64,000 nt of DNA, from the NCBI GenBank assembly GCA_015067435.1, contig SVMM01000017.1, positions 1 to 64,000 on the forward strand. The letters run 5' to 3'. Below are positions 58,999 to 64,000 of the stretch, piece after piece. The notes beneath the pieces were generated by a model that was not told where the DNA came from, made no database searches, and was given only the letters and a program-made list of their open reading frames with translations. This DNA comes from Oscillospiraceae bacterium. Lineage in GTDB: Bacteria > Bacillota > Clostridia > Oscillospirales > Oscillospiraceae. How positions within the stretch are numbered: the first letter of the stretch is position 1; the number at the start of each line of letters is the position of its first letter. Position numbers and translations under genes: made by a program.

Positions 58999-61902
58999 AT
59001 GAGCTACACCTATGCGAACCGCAAACGCGGCAGCGACGCCGCGTCGAAAAAGGCCGCCGCGCAGCAGCCGTCAATGGATGCGCTGCGCGCCGGTACGGTA
59101 AAACCGACAAGCGAGCAGATGGGCCATCGCGTCGATCTGCCCGACGCCATGCGCTCCAAGATGGAAAATGCCTTCGGCGCGGATCTCTCCGCCGTCAAGC
59201 TCTATGAGAGCAAAGCGGTCGCGGACGCGGGCGCAAAGGCGATCTCACAGGGCAGCCGTATCGCGTTCGCGCCGGGTATGCTGGACTTCACCAGCTTCGG
59301 CGGGCAATCGCTGCTTGGCCATGAGATTTCCCACGTCGTCTCACAGGCGCGCGGAGAAGTCACGGGCGGCGGCTTCCTGAACGACCACGCGCTCGAAGCC
59401 CGCGCCGACCGCGAGGGCGCGATGGCCGCCAGAGGCGAGCAGGTCGCCATGCCGTCGGCGGCGATGTCGGCCGTCAGCGCGGCCGGCGCCGCGGGGCCGA
59501 TGCAGGCGAAAAAGCCCGAGCAGAAGCGCGAGCGCATCACGGAGAAACCGCAGGCGCAGATCCCGCAGGCGGAAAATGAGGCGGATCGCCTGTCCGCCTC
59601 CGTCAATGCCGGCTCTCCGGACGAGGTCAAGGCGGAGATGGGCCGTAAAATGGGCGCGGATTTCTCCGGCGTGAACTTCCATATGGACGATCATGCCGCG
59701 GCAAAGGCAGATTCCATGGGCGCGCGCGCCTATACCAGCGGCTCAGACGTCTATTTCGACAGCGAGGGCTTCGATCCCGGCGTCGCCGCGCATGAGCTGG
59801 TGCACACGGTGCAGCAGGGCGTGGTGTCCGGCAGCGCGGAGACAGTTTCCACGCCCGCCGGCGGCATCCAGATGGAGACGAAGACGGAGGCGGCAAAGAG
59901 ACGGCGCCCCACGCGCCCGGCCCCAACGACGCCGCCCGCGCAAAGGAGAACGCCGCCGCCCGTGCCGACGGCGCCGCACCCGCCCGTGCCCACAAGAAGA
60001 CCCCCGACGACGCCGCCCGCGCAGCAGCAGCAGCAGACGCCGCCCGCAGCGCCGCCGGCTGAGGAAGAGGGCACCAGCGTCAGCGACGTGATGGAGGCTG
60101 CCTCCTTCCTGCCGGGTCATGTGAATGACTCGGCGGATAAGGCGGGCGATTTCCTGGAGGAGCAGTCGGCGATCGACCGCTACGGGAAAGATCAGGCGGA
60201 AGTCATGGGCGGCAGAGCCGGCCTCACCAAGAACATTGCCGGCCTCATGACCAATACGATGGGAACCATCGGTGCGGCAAGCGGGGTGAAGGAAAAGCGC
60301 GAGGCTCTCGAAAAGGCAAAGAAAAGCGGCAGCCAGACAGATGTCACGGACGCCAAAAACGCGCTGATCGATCAGGCTGCCGAGCTGGGTGAAAACAGCT
60401 ATGGGACGCTGCAAAGCGGCGTAGGCTTTTTCTCGGATGCGGCAGAGGAAACCATGGGCGACGTGGCCGACTGGTTTTCTCTGGCCAAGAACGGCTACGG
60501 TTTCTTCAGGGGAATGCACATGTACAGAAACGATTCCCAGATCAGAGACGCCATGGCAGCCGGCCGGGAGAGGGTCAACGGTCAGCAGCAGCCGCTGACG
60601 CAAAATCAGGCGCTCATGAGCGAAATGTATGACATGGCGCAGAAAAACTACGCCAGAAGAGCGACCGACGACAAGTTTGATATGGCGGAGGCCGGCGCCG
60701 GACTCATCGGCGGCGGCGCGGGCATGGCCGCAAGCGCCGCGGGCGGCAAGCTGGCCGCGGATCTCACGACCAAATTGGTCACCGCGGGCATCAAGGGCTC
60801 GAAGAAGATGGTCCACGAATATCAGGAGGATAAGGATCAGCGGGAGGTTCTGGACCGTCAGATCGGGCTGGGTCAGGAGGTCGGCGACCTCCGGCAGACC
60901 GATACGGCAAAGCGGTTCCAGATCGACCCCGAGTACTACGAGCAGGCTGTGATCCGCAGCAAGGGCGCCGCATCCGGCGAGGTCGGCGAGCTGTACAACA
61001 TGCAGGCACGCAAGAAGGTCGAAGAGTTCCGAAAGCTCAACCCGCAGACCGACGAAGAAGCGGCCAAATTCCTGGAGGCTGGCCGTCTTGACGCGAGCGC
61101 GCCGGATCTGGACACCGGCCTCTACCACACCGTCGGCGGCACCGACAAGGAATACGAGGACAGAGACGCCGACCCCTTCCAGGCGAAGGCGGAAAAGCAT
61201 GCGGCGATCAAGGCAGCGGGCGGATACCGGAAGCATTACGCCAAAAAGATCCGGGAGGGCGCCGCCTCCGGCTGGAACAAGTTTACGACCGGTTTGGGCA
61301 ACGCATGGCAGAAGACCAAAACCGGCGTGGGCAATGCCGCAAGCGCGGTCAAGGACTTTGCCACCAACGCTGAGACCCGCAGGCAGGCTTTGCAGTCCGT
61401 CAAGACCGGCGCGGCCAACGCATGGGAGAAGACCAAGACCGGTGCAGCCAATGCGGCGGAGAAGGTCAAAGCCGGCGCGGCCAACGCTTGGGAGAAGACA
61501 AAGACCGGCGTGGGCAATGCCGCCAGCGCGGTCAAGGACTTCGCCACCAACGCCGAGACCCGCAAAAAGGCTTTGGAGGCCGTCAAGGCTGCGCCCGGCA
61601 GAGCCGTCGAAAAAGTCAAGAGCGGCGCGCACTACGCCGGCGAGGTCATCGGGCACAAGGCCAAATCGATCCGCGCCGAACATCATAAGGCAATGGATCA
61701 GCTCAACGAACACCGCGCAAACTATGAGGGCATGAACTGGGCCGACCGGGCAAAATGGACTCTCCAGAATCCTCTCGCCCGCATCCGGATGGCCACCAAG
61801 TCCGGACGCGAGGCGGCGGACAACCGTCTTGCCCAGAAGCTGCAGGCGGAGGAGGTCCGGGCCTACGAGGAGGAGCAGAAAAGGAAGAAAGGCGGCGCAT
61901 GA
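58999..61902 (+). CDS. DUF4157 cargo protein 3 with two HExxH modules and a repeat-rich helical tail
   Basis: This 967-residue protein has the shared DUF4157 module (HEISH at 108-112), then a second, diverged DUF4157-like module (about 190-290) with AAHELVHTVQQGV (HELVH at 265-269), a Pro-rich linker (about 300-356) and a long helical region. That region includes a Gly/Ala-rich hydrophobic stretch (AEAGAGLIGGGAGMAASAAG) and near-repeats of 11-residue type such as GAANAWEKTKTGVGNAASAV (about 755-880), resembling amphipathic lipid-binding or LEA-like helices. GGGAGGTC precedes ATG 58999. A membrane-acting payload is a reasonable guess, not established. The N-terminal module is about as similar in protein, but not identical in DNA. 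Confidence 0.8.
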   Translation: MSYTYANRKRGSDAASKKAAAQQPSMDALRAGTVKPTSEQMGHRVDLPDAMRSKMENAFGADLSAVKLYESKAVADAGAKAISQGSRIAFAPGMLDFTSFGGQSLLGHEISHVVSQARGEVTGGGFLNDHALEARADREGAMAARGEQVAMPSAAMSAVSAAGAAGPMQAKKPEQKRERITEKPQAQIPQAENEADRLSASVNAGSPDEVKAEMGRKMGADFSGVNFHMDDHAAAKADSMGARAYTSGSDVYFDSEGFDPGVAAHELVHTVQQGVVSGSAETVSTPAGGIQMETKTEAAKRRRPTRPAPTTPPAQRRTPPPVPTAPHPPVPTRRPPTTPPAQQQQQTPPAAPPAEEEGTSVSDVMEAASFLPGHVNDSADKAGDFLEEQSAIDRYGKDQAEVMGGRAGLTKNIAGLMTNTMGTIGAASGVKEKREALEKAKKSGSQTDVTDAKNALIDQAAELGENSYGTLQSGVGFFSDAAEETMGDVADWFSLAKNGYGFFRGMHMYRNDSQIRDAMAAGRERVNGQQQPLTQNQALMSEMYDMAQKNYARRATDDKFDMAEAGAGLIGGGAGMAASAAGGKLAADLTTKLVTAGIKGSKKMVHEYQEDKDQREVLDRQIGLGQEVGDLRQTDTAKRFQIDPEYYEQAVIRSKGAASGEVGELYNMQARKKVEEFRKLNPQTDEEAAKFLEAGRLDASAPDLDTGLYHTVGGTDKEYEDRDADPFQAKAEKHAAIKAAGGYRKHYAKKIREGAASGWNKFTTGLGNAWQKTKTGVGNAASAVKDFATNAETRRQALQSVKTGAANAWEKTKTGAANAAEKVKAGAANAWEKTKTGVGNAASAVKDFATNAETRKKALEAVKAAPGRAVEKVKSGAHYAGEVIGHKAKSIRAEHHKAMDQLNEHRANYEGMNWADRAKWTLQNPLARIRMATKSGREAADNRLAQKLQAEEVRAYEEEQKRKKGGA

Positions 61903-61957
61903 GCCGGCTGCCCCGGCGGCGCGTCAGTTTGCAACATTAATCAGGAGGTAATACAGC

Positions 61958-62425
61958 ATGGATATCCCGGCGGTAAAGGCATGCTTTGACAAGGTGCGGG
62001 AGCACCTTTCCGGACTGGACATCGAATCGATCTATATGGACGGCATCGGCGACCCGCAGGTCGGCGAGACGCTTCGCATCCGCTTCCCCGTCACGCAGGA
62101 CGGGAACGTGGTCATCACCGAATTGATGGTCACATCATTTTTGGATGATCTGGATCTGATGCTCATGTACAGCACGGTCGTGGTGAAAATCGGAGATCGC
62201 TACGACGAGCTGGTGCAAAAGCTTGTCCCGTGGAACATGAACTGCCCGTTCGGCGCATACGGCATTTACGAGGAGGGACGGCAGCTCTACCACAAGTACA
62301 GCTTCCCCTTCCCCAGCGACGCCGACCCCTCCGACGTTGCCGGACAGGTGATGGTGCTGCTGGGCGTGCTCCATCAGGTGCTGTCCGAGAAATACTACGA
62401 GGCGGAGTCGTATTCCGTCGAATAA
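61958..62425 (+). CDS. YbjN-like probable cargo chaperone
   Basis: This 155-residue protein has an alpha-beta layout like YbjN and type III secretion chaperones: N-terminal helix (AVKACFDKVREHLSG), strands in RIRFPVTQDGNVVITELMVT and MYSTVVVKIG, then NCPFGAYGIYEEGRQLYHKY and a C-terminal helix. AGGAGG lies ten bases before ATG 61958. It is the last gene of the cargo operon, 55 bases after cargo protein 3, and is followed by a terminator. Binding to one or more DUF4157 proteins is inferred from position and fold. Confidence 0.65.
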   Translation: MDIPAVKACFDKVREHLSGLDIESIYMDGIGDPQVGETLRIRFPVTQDGNVVITELMVTSFLDDLDLMLMYSTVVVKIGDRYDELVQKLVPWNMNCPFGAYGIYEEGRQLYHKYSFPFPSDADPSDVAGQVMVLLGVLHQVLSEKYYEAESYSVE

Positions 62426-62439
62426 ACGCATGTAAAGTA

Positions 62440-62480
62440 CATCCCCCTGCCGGATTTTCACCGGCAGGGGGATGTGTTTT
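62440..62480. terminator. Terminator of the cargo operon, also serving the LytTR pair
   Basis: CATCCCCCTGCCGG pairs perfectly with CCGGCAGGGGGATG around a seven-base loop, followed by TGTTTTTT on the plus strand. It lies between convergent genes. Confidence 0.92.
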
Positions 62481-63194
62481 TTAATCCTGCGCCGCGCTCC
62501 ACTCCATGAACGCCGCCCTGCTGCGCGACAGATTCGCCGCGCTGATGGGGACCCAGTCGCCGTTGTCGAGGAGGAACCCCTTTTTCTCCACGTCCTGCAC
62601 GTGGGCAAAGTTCACCAGAAAGCTCTGGTGGCAGCGGAAGAAATCCGTCTCGCCCAGCTTGTCGCAAAGCTCCTTGAGGTTCCCGCGGATGCTGAGCTCC
62701 TGCCCCTGCGCGTGGATGATGCAGCTGTGCCCCCGGCTCTCGATGTAGCGGATCTCCTCCGCGGGGACCGTCTGCTCGCCCCACTCCGTGCGCACCGTCA
62801 GCTCGCAGTGCTTTTTCGCGCGCAGCTGGAAGAACCACTCCAGTGCGCTGTCGATATCCTTCTGGGTAAACGGCTTTGTCAGGTAGTCCATCGCGTGCAG
62901 ATCATAGCCGTCCATGCCGTGCTCGCGGCTCGTCGTCGCGAACACGATCTCGCACTTCCGGTCGACCTGACGCAGCCGGCGCGCCGCCTCCGCTCCGTTC
63001 ATTTCCGGCATATAGATGTCCAGAAAGATGATATCCCACCGGTCCGGCCGCCACAGCGACAACAGCTCCGCGCCGTCCGCCGCAGTCTCGATCTGCAGCT
63101 CCACGTCGTGCTCCAGCTCATAGCTGCGGAGCATGCGGATCAAATTGCTCCGTTCCTCTGCCAGATCGTCGCAAACCAGTACGGAAAACGTCAT
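62481..63194 (-). CDS. LytTR-family response regulator
   Basis: This 237-residue regulator has an intact receiver (acidic pair in VLVCDDLAEE, phospho-Asp in IIFLDIYMPEMNG, Lys in DYLTKPF) and a C-terminal LytTR DNA-binding domain (about 135-232, with EEIRYIESRGHSCIIHAQGQ and FFRCHQSFLVNFAHV). LytTR regulators often control secretion, bacteriocins or surface systems. No histidine kinase is in the window. Its start overlaps the stop of the other LytTR gene (ATGA). It faces the cargo operon and is a candidate regulator of the CIS/cargo region. Confidence 0.92.
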   Translation of the reverse strand: MTFSVLVCDDLAEERSNLIRMLRSYELEHDVELQIETAADGAELLSLWRPDRWDIIFLDIYMPEMNGAEAARRLRQVDRKCEIVFATTSREHGMDGYDLHAMDYLTKPFTQKDIDSALEWFFQLRAKKHCELTVRTEWGEQTVPAEEIRYIESRGHSCIIHAQGQELSIRGNLKELCDKLGETDFFRCHQSFLVNFAHVQDVEKKGFLLDNGDWVPISAANLSRSRAAFMEWSAAQD

Positions 63195-63898
63195 CCCACA
63201 TCACCGCCTTGCCATTCATACAGCGCCCTGCGCAGGGCTTCCTGATACGTCCGCCCCACCGGCAGGCAGTACCCGTCGTCCCGCAGGGTAAGCGTGGTAT
63301 AGCTCATTTTCTCCACAGCATCCAGATGGACGAGATAGCTCTTGTGACAGCGAAAAAACGGCGGCGAGGGCAACACGCTCTCCAGCTCGCCCATCGCGAA
63401 CCGGGCGCGCACCGACAGGCTCTGCTGGTTCAGCAGGCAGTAGTGCCGGTACGCCTCGATGTAGCGGATGCGCCCGATGGGCAGATGAAAGCTGTTGCGC
63501 CGGAAGGGCGATTCCAGATAGTATCTCCCCTGCTGCCAGCGGTCCGCGCAGGCGTTGAGCGCCTCCGCCACACGCCGCGCGTCGAGGTCGGGCTTCAAAA
63601 ACGCCGCCGGATGCCACCGGTAGGAGCGGATGACGCGTCCCGCGTCTCCGGAGATGATGATAAGCCCCGTTTCCCCGCCGCCGACAGCGCCCCGCTCGGG
63701 CACGCCGACGCTGTCCATGTCCAGAAACAGAAGGTCGACGGGCTGCGTACGCTCCGGCAGGGCGTCCGCCTGCTCCAGCGAAAGCTCTACGCACTCCCTG
63801 CGCGCCCAGTCGCGCAGGATCGTACGCAGCCGCTCGCGCAGCGCGGGCGAAGCGGTGCAGACCAGAAACACCGCCGCCTTGTCAACCGTCAGTTTCAT
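63191..63898 (-). CDS. LytTR regulator with atypical receiver domain
   Basis: This 235-residue protein has a receiver-like N-terminus and a LytTR domain (about 135-232, GRIRYIEAYRHYCLLNQQSL and FFRCHKSYLVHLDAVEKM). The acidic pair that binds magnesium is missing (VFLVCTASPALRERL), although a central Asp (LLFLDMDSVG) and a Lys (AAFLKPD) remain, so phosphorylation is doubtful. ATG 63898 has AAAGGAAAGG; the upstream ATG at 63934 lies on the predicted transcription start. It is the first gene of a two-gene operon with the intact LytTR regulator. The two may bind DNA together. Confidence 0.88.
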   Translation of the reverse strand: MKLTVDKAAVFLVCTASPALRERLRTILRDWARRECVELSLEQADALPERTQPVDLLFLDMDSVGVPERGAVGGGETGLIIISGDAGRVIRSYRWHPAAFLKPDLDARRVAEALNACADRWQQGRYYLESPFRRNSFHLPIGRIRYIEAYRHYCLLNQQSLSVRARFAMGELESVLPSPPFFRCHKSYLVHLDAVEKMSYTTLTLRDDGYCLPVGRTYQEALRRALYEWQGGDVG

Positions 63899-63936
63899 AC
63901 CTTTCCTTTTCCCTTGATCCCAAATCTTCGACATTT

Positions 63937-63965
63937 ATTTTATGCCTTTTTATCGCGTTTGTAAA
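63937..63965 (-). promoter_or_regulatory. Sigma-A promoter of the LytTR pair
   Basis: On the minus strand, TTTACA (63960-63965) and TAAAAT (63937-63942) are separated by 17 bases. Transcription would start near 63930, supporting ATG 63898 over 63934. Nothing else was recognised to the right-hand end of the window. Confidence 0.7.
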
Positions 63966-64000
63966 GCCCCCTTTTCATTGTGCCCAATCATCTTTTTGGG

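Overview
The window is high-GC DNA (about 60% or more by eye) from a low-redundancy Firmicute, most likely a member of the Clostridia (Oscillospirales-like). The basis is the family mix: a 2-hydroxyacyl-CoA dehydratase pair, an S-layer-homology protein, AsnA, a Crp/Fnr-type regulator beside an ECF-type transporter, SpoIIE-type phosphatases, LytTR regulators, and sigma-A promoters with 17-base spacers. No rRNA, tRNA, CRISPR array or complete mobile element was seen. The first 77 bases carry three spaced GTGGCTCA repeats that look like an insertion-sequence end.

Layout. 161-3380 (+): 2-hydroxyacyl-CoA dehydratase subunits and a small membrane protein. 3439-9652 (-): a small helical protein, then an efflux-type operon (adaptor, ATPase, permease, SLH protein). 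9954-10961 (+): asnA. 11005-11901 (-): serine acetyltransferase. 12033-13330: a divergent Crp/Fnr regulator and ECF-type S component sharing a TTGCAA-rich control region. 13385-54285 (-): an almost gapless 41-kb run of 33 genes on one strand. 54506-62425 (+): a divergent cargo operon of one GNAT protein, three DUF4157 proteins and a YbjN-like protein. 62481-63898 (-): two overlapping LytTR regulators.

The central feature is a complete contractile injection system (CIS, the Afp/PVC/eCIS superfamily). It has a sheath, three tube-type proteins, LysM adaptor, separate gp27-like hub and gp5-like spike, gp25, two baseplate-J-type proteins, a tail-protein-I/TIGR02242 protein, a DUF4255 protein, a PAAR-like tip and an AAA+ ATPase. 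A 1635-residue protein with eleven or more ~100-residue repeats lies between tube and LysM genes. I recognise no tail fibre, lysin or holin, so a particle that stays in or on the producing cell seems more likely than one released by lysis.

The most unusual part is what is interleaved and co-directional with the CIS genes: a membrane and signalling module in which many enzyme folds have lost catalytic residues. It contains a propeller/sensor/HAMP protein ending in a degenerate class III cyclase domain, a possible pseudokinase, a MORN-repeat membrane protein, a SpoIIE-like pseudophosphatase, a propeller/sensor/MFS fusion built on the same receptor plan as the cyclase protein, an apparently active HAMP-SpoIIE phosphatase, a STAS antagonist, a GNAT protein, a CoxE-like VWA protein and, at the head of the run, a degenerate response-regulator receiver. 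My inference is that this is a dedicated sensing and assembly/firing-control apparatus for a membrane-associated CIS. The three DUF4157 proteins share an N-terminal module (356 identical bases between the first two) followed by unrelated C-termini, the pattern expected of a loading module joined to different payloads.
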